A stretch of 64,000 nucleotides of DNA from Bolinopsis microptera (lineage: Eukaryota; Ctenophora; Tentaculata; Lobata; Bolinopsidae). Of this stretch, positions 43,991 to 55,864 are shown piece after piece. The stretch's first letter is position 1, and every line of letters begins with the position of its first letter. The notes under the pieces are model-generated. The model did not search any database. It saw nothing but the letters and a program-made list of their open reading frames with translations, and was not told the DNA's origin. The stretch spans positions 5,573,538 to 5,637,537 of the forward strand of contig NC_087084.1 of NCBI RefSeq assembly GCF_026151205.1. Reading direction: 5' to 3'. Made by a program: the position numbers and the translations under genes.

Positions 43991-46900
43991 ATGACTGATT
44001 CAGACCCCTACTCCCAAGCTCTCCAGTACCTTGAGGAACACCATATAGTGCCCCTGTTTCACAATCTAACTGCTAACATTGTCTACCATCAACCTACTGA
44101 TCCTGTCCAGTATATCATCGAGTAAGTGGTGGTATTTAACACGTGACAGTGATTGTGGGGTTTGATTGGTCTGTATATCATCGAGTAAGTGGTGTTATTT
44201 AACACGTGACAGTGATTCTGGGGTTTGATTGGTCTGTATATCATCGAGTAAGTGGTGTTATTTAACACGTGACAGTGATTCTGGGGTTTGATTGTTCAGT
44301 ATATCATCGAGTAAGTGGTGTTATTTAACACGTGACAGTGATTCTGGGGTTTGATTGTTCAGTATATCATCGAGTAAGTGGTGTTATTTAACACGTGACA
44401 GTGATTCTGGGGTTTGATTGTTCAGTATATCATCGAGTAAGTGGTGGTATTTAACACGTGACAGTGATTCTGGGGTTTGATTGGTCTGTATATCATCGAG
44501 TAAGTGGTGTTATTTAACACGTGACAGTGATTCTGGGGTTTGATTGTTCAGTATATCATCGAGTAAGTGGTGTTATTTAACACGTGACAGTGATTCTGGG
44601 GTTTGATTGGTCTGTATATCATCGAGTAAGTGGTGGTATTTAACACGTGACAGTGATTCTGGGGTTTGATTGTTCAGTATATCATCGAGTAAGTGGTGGT
44701 ATTTAACACGTGACTGTGATTCTGGGGTTTGATTGTTCAGTATATCATCGAGTAAGTGGTGTTATTTAACACGTGACAGTGATTCTGGGGTTTGATTGGT
44801 CTGTATATCATCGAGTAAGTGGTGTTATTTAACACGTGACAGTGATTCTGGGGTTTGATTGTTCAGTATATCATCGAGTAAGTGGTGGTATTTAACACGT
44901 GACTGTGATTCTGGGGTTTGATTGTTCAGTATATCATCGAGTAAGTGGTGGTATTTAACACGTGACAGTGATTCTGGGGTTTGATTGTTCAGTATATCAT
45001 CGAGTAAGTGGTGGTATTTAACACGTGACAGTGATTCTGGGGTTTGATTGTTCAGTATATCATCGAGTAAGTGGTGGTATTTAACACGTGACTGTGATTC
45101 TGGGGTTTGATTGTTCAGTATATCATCGAGTAAGTGGTGTTATTTAACACGTGACAGTGATTCTGGGGTTTGATTGTTCAGTATATCATCGAGTAAGTGG
45201 TGTTATTTAACACGTGACAGTGATTCTGGGGTTTGATTGTTCAGTATATCATCGAGTAAGTGGTGGTATTTAACACGTGACTGTGATTCTGGGGTTTGAT
45301 TGTTCAGTATATCATCGAGTAAGTGGTGGTATTTAACACGTGACAGTGATTCTGGGGTTTGATTGTTCAGTATATCATCGAGTAAGTGGTGGTATTTAAC
45401 ACGTGACAGTGATTCTGGGGTTTGATTGTTCAGTATATCATCGAGTAAGTGGTGGTATTTAACACGTGACAGTGATTCTGGGGTTTGATTGTTCAGTATA
45501 TCATCGAGTAAGTGGTGGTATTTAACACGTGACAGTGATTCTGGGGTTTGATTGTTCAGTATATCATCGAGTAAGTGGTGTTATTTAACACGTGACAGTG
45601 ATTCTGGGGTTTGATTGTTCAGTATATCATCGAGTAAGTGGTGGTATTTAACACGTGACTGTGATTCTGGGGTTTGATTGTTCAGTATATCATCGAGTAA
45701 GTGGTGGTATTTAACACGTGACAGTGATTCTGGGGTTTGATTGTTCAGTATATCATCGAGTAAGTGGTGGTATTTAACACGTGACTGTGATTCTGGGGTT
45801 TGATTGTTCAGTATATCATCGAGTAAGTGGTGGTATTTAACACGTGACAGTGATTCTGGGGTTTGATTGTTCAGTATATCATCGAGTAAGTGGTGGTATT
45901 TAACACGTGACAGTGATTCTGGGGTTTGATTGTTCAGTATATCATCGAGTAAGTGGTGGTATTTAACACGTGACTGTGATTCTGGGGTTTGATTGTTCAG
46001 TATATCATCGAGTAAGTGGTGGTATTTAACACGTGACAGTGATTCTGGGGTTTGATTGTTCAGTATATCATCGAGTAAGTGGTGGTATTTAACACGTGAC
46101 AGTGATTCTGGGGTTTGATTGTTCAGTATATCATCGAGTAAGTGGTGTTATTTAACACGTGACTGTGATTCTGGGGTTTGATTGTTCAGTATATTATCGA
46201 GTAAGTGGTGGTATTTAACACGTGACTGTGATTCTGGGGTTTGATTGTTCAGTATATTATCGAGTAAGTGGTGTTATTTAACACGTGACAGTGATTCTGG
46301 GGTTTGATTGTTCAGTATATTATCGAGTAAGTGGTGTTATTTAACACGTGACAGTGATTCTGGGGTTTGATTGTTCAGTATATCATCGAGTAAGTGGTGG
46401 TATTTAACACGTGACAGTGATTCTGGGGTTTGATTGTTCAGTATATCATCGAGTAAGTGGTGTTATTTAACACGTGACAGTGATTCTGGGGTTTGATTGT
46501 TCAGTATATCATCGAGTAAGTGGTGGTATTTAACACGTGACAGTGATTCTGGGGTTTGATTGTTCAGTATATCATCGAGTAAGTGGTGGTATTTAACACG
46601 TGACAGTGATTCTGGGGTTTGATTGTTCAGTATATCATCGAGTAAGTGGTGGTATTTAACACGTGACAGTGATTCTGGGGTTTGATTGTTCAGTATATCA
46701 TCGAGTAAGTGGTGTTATTTAACACGTGACAGTGATTCTGGGGTTTGATTGTTCAGTATATCATCGAGTAAGTGGTGGTATTTAACACGTGACAGTGATT
46801 CTGGGGTTTGATTGTTCAGTATATCATCGAGTAAGTGGTGGTATTTAACACGTGACAGTGATTCTGGGGTTTGATTGTTCAGTATATCATCGAGTAAGTG

Positions 46901-48518
46901 GTGGTATTTAACACGTGACTGTGATTCTGGGGTTTGATTGTTCAGTATATCATCGAGTAAGTGGTGGTATTTAACACGTGACAGTGATTCTGGGGTTTGA
47001 TTGTTCAGTATATCATCGAGTAAGTGGTGGTATTTAACACGTGACTGTGATTCTGGGGTTTGATTGTTCAGTATATTATCGAGTAAGTGGTGGTATTTAA
47101 CACGTGACAGTGATTCTGGGGTTTGATTGTTCAGTATATCATCGAGTAAGTGGTGGTATTTAACACGTGACTGTGATTCTGGGGTTTGATTGTTCAGTAT
47201 ATCATCGAGTAAGTGGTGGTATTTAACACGTGACTGTGATTCTGGGGTTTGATTGTTCAGTATATCATCGAGTAAGTGGTGGTATTTAACACGTGACAGT
47301 GATTCTGGGGTTTGATTGTTCAGTATATCATCGAGTAAGTGGTGGTATTTAACACGTGACAGTGATTCTGGGGTTTGATTGTTCAGTATATCATCGAGTA
47401 AGTGGTGGTATTTAACACGTGACAGTGATTCTGGGGTTTGATTGTTCAGTATATCATCGAGTAAGTGGTGGTATTTAACACGTGACAGTGATTCTGGGGT
47501 TTGATTGTTCAGTATATCATCGAGTAAGTGGTGTTATTTAACACGTGACAGTGATTCTGGGGTTTGATTGTTCAGTATATCATCGAGTAAGTGGTGGTAT
47601 TTAACACGTGACAGTGATTCTGGGGTTTGATTGTTCAGTATATCATCGAGTAAGTGGTGGTATTTAACACGTGACTGTGATTCTGGGGTTTGATTGTTCA
47701 GTATATCATCGAGTAAGTGGTGGTATTTAACACGTGACAGTGATTCTGGGGTTTGATTGGTCTGTATATCATCGAGTAAGTGGTGGTATTTAACACGTGA
47801 CAGTGATTCTGGGGTTTGATTGTTCAGTATATCATCGAGTAAGTGGTGGTATTTAACACGTGACAGTGATTCTGGGGTTTGATTGGTCTGTAGTGGATGG
47901 TGATTGGTTTATTGTCGTCATGTGTCAACAATATGCCTTACCTCACAAGTATAATCTATATCTGTAGAAGTATAGATAGAGGTTGGGTATATGTTTTTCT
48001 TTTTATCTTTTGAATAGGCCAGGGGTCGAGGAATATTTGTAAAAACTTGCAGGACAAAGAGAAACAATACGAGCCGGATATGTTAGTTCCGGCCGGCGTG
48101 GGATTTCCCCCTGATTCCTGGCCGCAACTAACACATCCCACGCCGGCCGAAATTAACACGTCCTTTGAAGTATACTTTATTTATTGATGCAGTTTATTGA
48201 TAGAATACAGATTGACGTGAAACTAATTATCTTTCATTTAGAAACTCAGAATAAGCAAATCTTTGTGAACTTGGCCTCTGGTGCCACTCTATTTTTATTT
48301 GTACATAGTTAAATGGTACAGAGGTCATCTTAATCTGATAACATCACTCAGTATTGAATCTGTAACTTATCTCCTCATCGATTAACCTTGTACTTTTCAG
48401 TGAGATCGAGAAATTGGTCGACAACGGAGGAATCTTCAAGGGAGACGAAGGAGAAATCCATCCAATTCCAAAAGAAGAAAAAAAGGAAGAGAAAAAAGAT
48501 AAGAAGGAAAAAAAGTGA
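43991..48518 (+). CDS. Small RIIa/DPY-30-like docking-domain protein
   Basis: Two exons, 43991-44121 and 48401-48518 (TGA), join in phase (GA|T) to 82 residues. Residues about 8-53 (ALQYLEEHHIVPLFHNLTAN ... PTDPVQYII-DEIEKL) fit the RIIa/DPY-30 dimerisation-docking fold: helix, loop with YHQPTDP, helix. This fold occurs at the N terminus of adenylate kinase 5-like and EFCAB10-like proteins and in many ciliary proteins. The tail is strongly basic and acidic (KEEKKEEKKDKKEKK). It may dock to AKAP-type or radial-spoke helices, but that is inference. The 4.28 kb intron is almost entirely a 63-bp minisatellite that copies the exon 1/intron boundary. The second exon was chosen by the TTTTCAG acceptor, phase and the continuing helix. 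Confidence 0.8.
44108..47890 (+). repeat. 63-bp minisatellite (~60 copies) carrying a 5' splice site
   Basis: Each unit begins CAGTATATCATCGAGTAAGT, that is the last 14 bases of exon 1 (ending at 44121) plus the donor GTAAGT, and continues GGTGGTATTTAACACGTGAC and AGTGATTCTGGGGTTTGATTGTT. Variants are limited: GGTG/TTAT, CAGT/CTGT, ATC/ATT and GTTCAG/GGTCTG. The first unit is the genuine exon boundary. The array ends at a partial unit near 47890. Each unit also contains a CACGTG E-box. Confidence 0.98.
48078..48163. repeat. Imperfect hairpin with GGCCGGCGTGGGAT arms
   Basis: TGTTAGTTCCGGCCGGCGTG at about 48079 is matched by the inverted ATCCCACGCCGGCCGAAATTAACA at about 48135. The arms are ~25 bp with a few mismatches and ~30 nt between. 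It could be a short foldback element and lies in the intron of the RIIa-like gene. Confidence 0.65.
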
Positions 48519-49563
48519 TTAACTAATTCGGGGTTATTATTTAACAGGGGACTTCCAGAACTTTCTACATTTTATGGGGAGTGAACCAGAAATTCAGAAC
48601 TTTGTACATTTGTAAATATTGTAAGATATATAATATACTGGCTGTCATACTTTTTAGAATTCACATTCTTTGTCGATTATGATGCAAATTGAGCTTCCAT
48701 GTTGTAATTTGCTGGATTTTGGGCCAGCACTTAAAAGCCCATAAGTCACTACAACGGATTAGTGGAAGAAAAATGATTGCCACGTTTGAACAGATTTCGA
48801 ACAAATTGTTGGTTCCCAAAAAATCAGCAATCAGCTGACGGACGGCTCTCTGGCGCTGCCGCCGAATGTTTTTATTATGGTAAAAGTTTTTACGGGCAGA
48901 GCTGTGTTACGCCGCGCGCACGTGTGTGAATTCGTTGCTAACAGCCTGCGCGCTGGCTGCATACACGAAATTAAACGTTGTGAACCCCAACTTAAATTAT
49001 AGGGTATTGACTATTGCTAGATTGAATTAAGCCCTATCATCAATGAAGTTAGTTCCGAACCCATACAATAATGCAGATTAACCAATTAAAACAGCTGAAT
49101 AATCTTCAAAACCATAGATTTAATAAGAAGATCTTGGAATATCAAAAATAAAACCCACTAGGTTTGGATCAGTATTGCACAAGAGTCACGTGACAAGACC
49201 ATGATCAGTATTCTGTAAAAAGGTTATGCGAGGACTGGAGGTGGTCATAATGACTAAATATTAAAATAGCTTCTCATTTTTAAGCTGCAGCTAGCAAATC
49301 GGAAAGGATAAAACCACGAAATCAATGCAAAAGTAATTTAATTTTTAGCAAGAATTTAAAATAGTACGATAAATTGAAGGTTGAACTCTGTATCGGCATA
49401 TTTTCAGTGTCAAAGGTAAAATACAATGATCATCGCTTCTGCAATACAATAGCCCTATTGTTCTATATACATAGCAAATACACAAAACAACGATTACAAG
49501 TTGTTCACAAATAATCAAGTCAAACACGATAATATTGTTCCAGTCGAAGTTCAACTAGATAAA
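48519..49563. other. Convergent spacer between RIIa-like gene and DCTN2
   Basis: AT-rich sequence with no recognised exon, except a GC-richer patch at 48835-48965. It should hold the 3' UTRs of both flanking genes. Confidence 0.5.
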
Positions 49564-52500
49564 TCATTTCTTGCCCCTCTTGGGAGTTGCCTTTGCGGCA
49601 ATCTTATCGATCCTAGCGTTTACGTTCGCACAGTTTTCGGAGATTTGCTTCAGATTTTCAGCGATGTTGTCTTCAACCTGAGATTAATCACGATGAACAG
49701 TTAATCAAAATGAATTGTAAGTCACCAGCAGCTCACATATTGTTATTGAATGATCTTATTTAACGACTTCATTAAACTTCGCCAGCAGTTCACATCTTGT
49801 TATTGAATGATCTTATTTAACAACTTCATTAAACTTCGCTAGCAGCTCACATCTTGTTATTGAATGATCTTATATAACGACTTCATTAAACTTCGCTAGC
49901 AGCTCACATCTTGTTATTGAATGATCTTATTTAACAACTTCATTAAACTTCGCTAGCAGCTCACATCTTGTTATTGAATGATCTTATATAACGACTTCAT
50001 TAAACTTCGCCAGCAGCTCACATCTTGTTATTGAATGATCTTATTTAACGACTTCATTAAACTTCGCTAGCAGCTCACATCTTGTTATTGAATGATCTTA
50101 TTTAACGACTTCATTAAACTTCGCTAGCAGCTCACATCTTGTTATTGAATGATCTTATTTAAGATGACCCCCCTAAATATTATAACAGGATCTCACCTTC
50201 TTAACGAGAGCACCTTGGTTAGCAAGGTTCTTGGTTACATTTGCTTGGGTAGTTTCAAGAGTTGTCAGGTTACTGGCGAATTGGGCAGCTGAGAGGGGAA
50301 TCATGGTATTACATTGTGTAGTGAATTATGAATAATATCATTAATTGCTTATACTTAAATAAGATGAATTAATCATCACAACATTACCATGATAGTATCA
50401 ATTTATAAATCATTTTTGTGGATACTATCATGTTTGCAGTTCGATAATAATTGCAACACCATGTAAAGATTTCAATAGATGAGACTAAGGTCTTTTCCTA
50501 ATTGATAATTCGATTATCATGATTACATGGTAATAGGATGTCACATTTTTAATGAGAATCTGAAAAACAACTGCAACAATCTTCAAGATCATTATATGAC
50601 GTTTACCTTGTTCATGAAGAACTTTGAGAGCTGTCAGTCTATCAACAATGTTTGGAAGAGTCGATATTACTGGCTCTATCTTTCTAACTGTGTCAAACAC
50701 TTCCGAAACCTGAACAAATAATTAGTGAAATTATTTAGTTAATTAACTAGTGGAATTATTTGTGCTCTTCATTAAGGAATGAGACTCAGCTTAATATGCT
50801 AGTTTTATAAAAAACCAGGTTTCTTTGTCAAATCGAGATTCTTATGAAGGTTTGAAGACACATCACAAACTTCTGTAACCATGGTAACACAGCACAGAAT
50901 TCTGTTACCACGGTAACACAGCACAGAGTTCTGTTACCACGGTAACACAGCACAGAGTTCTGTTACCACGGTAACACAGCACAGAGTTCTGTAACCATGG
51001 TAACACAGCACAGAGTTCTGTAACCATGGTAACACAGCACAGAGTTCTGTAACCATGGTAACACAGCACATAGTTCTGTAACCACGGTAACACAGCACAG
51101 AGTTCTGTAACCATGGTAACACAGCACAGATTTCTGCAACCATGGTAACACAGCACAGATTTCTGTAACCATGGTAACACAGCACAGTTATTTACCTTGT
51201 TGTTAGTCTCAGGAATGTCCTTAGCTTTAGACTTAAGGTGATCCATCTTGTGAAGAACAGCCTGCAAGAAAGGTTCAAACATCAATGTTCAGTGTTTAAG
51301 TATTTGATATCAGGTACGACAGAAGTTGCAAATCCAATTTTGAATTTAGAAGGGAAAAAATGCAATAGAGAGTATGTTCCCTGCAAAAAGTAAACAGTTG
51401 GGCGATTTATCTTGATTTTTAACAAATTAGATTTATTGAATTTAGAAGTTTAATTTGAATGATATGTTACAGTCAACTGCTAAAAAATTGGTACCTGAAG
51501 TCTCGTATCAATGTGGGTGTAATCACTTGGCTCAATAAGAGAAAGCTTTGTCTGGATATTGTTAATGGCACCCATTACACTCTTCTCGGAGGAGTCGGCT
51601 GATATCGTACTCTGAATTATGTGAAATATTAATTATCTAATTAATATTATTACTCTGAAATATGTAAACAACATATCTAAACAACTCCTTCAAAAACTTG
51701 ATGTCTGCCACAGGAATCATCTCCGTACGATCATCGGCATGACCTACCCTATTGTCATACGAAATGTGACTCTATACAAACGCTGCGAAGTTGTTCCACT
51801 AAGTGAGCGTGTTGCTCGTGCACGGTGGAGAATGCTCGGTCACATCCTCCGCAGTGATAATAACTCACCTGCCCAGCTTGCCTTACATTTTGCTGTAGAG
51901 AGTCAGAGTTTGATGAGAGGTAGAGTCGGACGACACCAGTCAAACTTGTTAAAAACTATTTTGAACGATTTAAGTGACAGAAACTTTAGACTTGTAAATA
52001 CAGACGATTTATACCATTTAAGACATTTTGCAACAGATAGAAAAGCATGGAGAGAGTTAAGCATGATTTAGTTTATTCTGTGTTATTTTTCTCTTGGTGA
52101 CTTATCAGGTCATCAAGATGTTCTTTATGTTCTATTTTTGATTTGAATAAAGTTATATAATAATGAAATATGTGAATTATGTGCAATATGTGGTTAATTA
52201 ACTCCACTTATCTGACAATGAGCTTCTCTTTAATAAAAGGTTGACAGATTGCGGAGACAGTAGCTAATCTGTATTCTTGTTAATTTTGAGCACATACCAA
52301 GAGTTTGAGATCTTTTCCCATGTTCTTTTCCATATCAGCAATCCTTTTCTCAAGGGACGCCAACTGAAATGATAAACCATGATAAATACACGAAAGAAGC
52401 GGATTATGGATATATAATTTAAAAACTTACGACACATTCATTTTCAGACAAATGCTCTAAAAAAATACACGTTTCTTGATGACGATGTGTATCTTTAAAT

Positions 52501-55208
52501 TCACGTCGCTTGCAAAAATATCCACTTTTTTCATTACTATCAAAACAGAGTAACGATAAAAAACATCCCTTTTTTAATACCACAAACCTTGGCAGCCTCA
52601 GCAAACTTTGCATGGTCCCCCCGGTAGTGCACTTCATAGGTGAGGGAACCCGCGCTGGCACCCTCCTTTGCGGACTTCTCTTTGAAGGTTGATATCTGGG
52701 ATTCCAGTTGCTTTGTGAGGACTGCATGGCCTGGAAGAAGAGGAGTTTGTTGATAGTTTGTCAATAAAAGTGAATCGGGGACTTGAATTTGGTTGGTATG
52801 GGGATCGTTCGCCATTATTTAGATGGGAAACTTGTTCTCACACATTTTTGGATGGTAAAATTTGCCTAAATGGTGAGCCCCGCGATGATCGAGCAAACTT
52901 GGTTCGGTTTCCGACAGTAGGAATATGCATAAATAGATTCCTCGTTTTAGTATTCAAAATATATTACCTGGTTCTTTAAGTTTCAAATTTCCGACCATTT
53001 GCTCAACTTTCATCTCGCTGAGGTTGTTCGATAGTTTCCGTACCTGGAATAACAGCGATTTAACAACAAATTTACGTATTAAGTGAAAACATCGACCAAC
53101 CATAGTGCCGTTTATCTTGTGACAATCTTGTAACATAAACTCGTCTGCAATAAGATTCGACTGAATTCCTGGTAAAACTATAACAAATAAAATACCTCTT
53201 CAGCGAGTTTCACATTGTTGGTGTTCTCCACATCTTCAGTCTTGAGTTTCTCAAGATCCGCCGAGAACTCCGATATCTCCAATTTTAATCTCTGGTACCT
53301 GAAGTTTGTTTTGAATTTTAGGGGTCCGGGACTCGTCGGGGTGGGATTTGTGGGCGCAAAGATGTGGGGCTCTAGGGTGGGAAAATGATCATACTCTAAG
53401 TTCTAACCATATTAATCTGCGTCGACGAGTCTCATGCAAACAAGTCCGGACCCCGACTTTAAAAATAGTTAAGCTGTTCTTAAAGCTACTTTATTCCAAA
53501 ACAGTACATAACACACGACTTGTGCTTTCAACAGTAGATCAATCAGGTGGGATGTAGGGTGCTTCTGAACAGTATCCTAGTTGGGCTAGTTGCATGATCT
53601 ACGGAATCATAAAAAAGCAAGACAATATCCTACATATAATTCAGTATCCTACAATATCCTACAATATCCTACAATATGGCACCTTGGAGTATTCAAAGAC
53701 AGGACAAAACCTGTCATGCTCCAGCTTAACAAATCCTTGATTAGGTCCAGAGTGGAGTACTGCTGTCCGCTCTGGAATCCAAACAAGACCTATGATATAC
53801 AGTTTATCAGGAGCGTACAATGCCAGTTCACCAGACGGATTCTAGGGCTCAAAGACACCGACTAGTGGAATAGACTGAAGGAAATGAAACTTACATCCCT
53901 GCAAAGACGCCGAGAACGCTACACCATCATACATATGTGGAAAGTTCTCCAGGGTATATATCCAAATGACCTAGCTGTACAGTTCAGAGAGAATACCAGA
54001 CTGGGATTTAGAGTAATACTTCTCTCACAAAAAAGCATCAGCTGCACGCTCACCCCCCGACTACTCATTCACAATGAGAGCTGGAAGACTATGGAATGTT
54101 CTCCCTAAAATTAGCAATACTCGAAAGACTCTGGCAATCTTCAAGACATTTCTCGGAAACCTACTAGACACCCTTCCAGACAATTCCCCTACTCCTGGAT
54201 ACAGTGCAGAAACTCTAACTTGATAATCGATTGGTGCAGACCACCAAGGAGGTGGTCCGCAGATTGAGCGATAACCGTGAAAATACCTACTTCTAAACTT
54301 CTCAACAATATCCTACCTCTGAAGGGGAGTCTCGTTGGTTGTACAGGACAATAACTCGTACTGCACCTGTCCTATACCGTAACCACTGGTATGTGTCTTC
54401 ATTACATTGTCCGAGAAATCTGGGTTTATTATTCTTGAGTTATTTTTCGATAAGAAACCCTTTACCTAGAGATTTTTACATTTTGACACTGATCATAACT
54501 AGCTATCCAAATTAGAAATTAGCCTCTCTTAATCTTAAGCTCTCCGTTGTTGAATATAACACTCGTATATAAGAATGCATAAATTTTAAGAATATATAAT
54601 ATCTGATAAATAAGAATGTATATTATATAATTATGCGTAGATAAGAATATATTTTATGTGCATACATAATAAGACTTACCAACGTCCTTAGCGTTGACAG
54701 TTTCCTTGCCAAACTTAGCCTGGGCAGCTGCTAGATCTAGCTGTATCTCCTCGATTACATTACTGTCGTGGCCCGCGTTCTGGGTTATGATTGGTTACTG
54801 GGTTATTACTGTTAAATACTTTAAGACACGACAGTTAATTTGGGCGAGTAATTCATTTTCGCGACACGAAAATTCAGAAAAACGAAATCGGTTGCTTGTG
54901 ACTCAATTCTTCATTGAATCATGTTAATTCTCGAATTTGTGCTGTGAAAATAGTAAGTTATGTATCGGTATTCGGTACGGTAATTTGCTGATTCTCTCAG
55001 ACAAGTTCAAAAATAAAACAGGCATTTTTTGAAATGAAAACTTAACATGTATTATTATAGAAGTTATAGAAATAAAAAGAAGAGAACATTTATAAATGCC
55101 TAAACATTATACAGATCTCACCTGATTATATTCAGGGATAGTAACATCTTTCGTCTCGAAGACCGTCGTGGTTCCCAAGTAAGCTAACTGGTCCTTATTG
55201 GTCGCCAT
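49564..55208 (-). CDS. DCTN2: Dynactin subunit 2 (dynamitin, p50)
   Basis: Twelve exons in phase give 389 residues (human 401): 55208-55122, 54779-54680, 54419-54317, 53298-53196, 53043-52968, 52730-52588, 52363-52298, 51611-51495, 51261-51196, 50709-50607, 50288-50197, 49677-49564 (TGA). Recognisable segments are VFETKDV near the N terminus, VDFSDNV, LTYEVHYRGDHAKFAEAAK, LASLEKRIADMEK, VISTLPNIVDRLTALKVLHEQ (split here) and AAQFASNLTTLE. The last two-thirds is predicted coiled coil. Dynamitin sits in the dynactin shoulder and links the p150 arm to the Arp1 filament for dynein-driven transport. Introns carry LINE fragments (51690-52160, 53590-54250) on the opposite strand and two minisatellites. 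The C terminus is basic (ATPKRGKK), unlike the short human end. Confidence 0.95.
49722..50162. repeat. 57-bp minisatellite in last DCTN2 intron, ~7.7 copies
   Basis: Units of GCYAGCAGCTCACATCTTGT + TATTGAATGATCTTATTTAA + CRACTTCATTAAACTTC fill the intron between the exons at 50197 and 49677. Homology is high and variants are few. The splice sites themselves are outside the unit. Confidence 0.95.
50877..51187. repeat. 29-bp minisatellite next to a DCTN2 donor, ~10.5 copies
   Basis: AGTTCTGTAACCATGGTAAC + ACAGCACAG repeats, with TAACCATGG/TTACCACGG variants. On the gene strand the array starts within about 10 bp of the donor GTAAAT at 51195. Confidence 0.95.
51690..52160 (+). mobile_element. 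LINE reverse-transcriptase 3' fragment
   Basis: The plus-strand frame contains PLSERVARARWRMLGHILRS and ends ... DRKAWRELSMI with a stop at 52071. This is the post-RT C-terminal region typical of many non-LTR elements (RRRWxxxGHxLR). An A-rich, AATAAA-containing 3' tail follows (about 52140-52170). It is truncated at its 5' end in a DCTN2 intron, opposite to the host gene. Confidence 0.8.
53590..54250 (+). mobile_element. Decayed LINE RT C-terminal fragment
   Basis: The frame contains LIRSRVEYCCPLWNPNKTYD, RRILGLKD and LKEMKLTSLQRRRERYTIIH, the connection-region signature of non-LTR retrotransposon polyproteins. It is broken by a stop near 53863 and a frame change after 54000. It sits in DCTN2 intron 3 (53299-54316), opposite to the host gene, and differs from the fragment at 51690, so two LINE lineages are represented. 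Confidence 0.8.
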
Positions 55209-55864
55209 TCTAATGAGAGTTTTATTTTTTAAATGAAAATGTTCTTGTGAATAACGCATGTATTATGATAGCATGTGTACTGTGTAGTGTGTACGATGTA
55301 GAGAAATAGTACTGATTGTACGTAAGTCAGCAGTTTTATGAAAAGTGCACGCACGTTTAAAACGCGCCAATATAGACTCAATGCGCGCTGTCATGATAAG
55401 CAAAATGTCTTGGAGCCGGACAAACTCGTAACATTTTCATCGTGACCGCGTTGGCGAGTAAATATTTTAGAGATTGCTGTAGAGGCAAATAAAGACAGGT
55501 GAAAAGTTTGAAATACAATAAATCATGATTATGAACTTATCAAATGAAAATCGTACAATTTAACAAAGCTAAAAAGGTGATACATCGGGAATTCAAAGAA
55601 TGAAACTCAAATTGCAAAACAGGCAAAAACGTCAGTTATCAAAATGTTCATGAAAATCGTCAAAATGTTTATACAGGATCGAAGAAGGGACAAGATATAC
55701 CTCATTCCATAAACAATCAGAATGGAGTCCAGCTTCAGATTGCAAAGTGCCAATCTTACTTCGTGGCAGCAACCAAACCCAATGAAAACACAGCGTTGGC
55801 CTCATGTTACCTCAACTAGCCAATAAGAACACAGAATGCATCTCACGTGACACCAACCAACCAA
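55209..55864. other. Spacer between PINK1 3' end and DCTN2 5' end
   Basis: 656 bp that should contain the DCTN2 promoter (minus) and the PINK1 3' UTR. A CACGTGA site is present near 55852 and TCACGTGACACC-like sequence at about 55843-55855. No exon was seen. Confidence 0.45.

Noticed and set aside
44108-47890. CRISPR-like array
   Set aside because: Direct tandem repeats with no unique spacers, in an animal intron.
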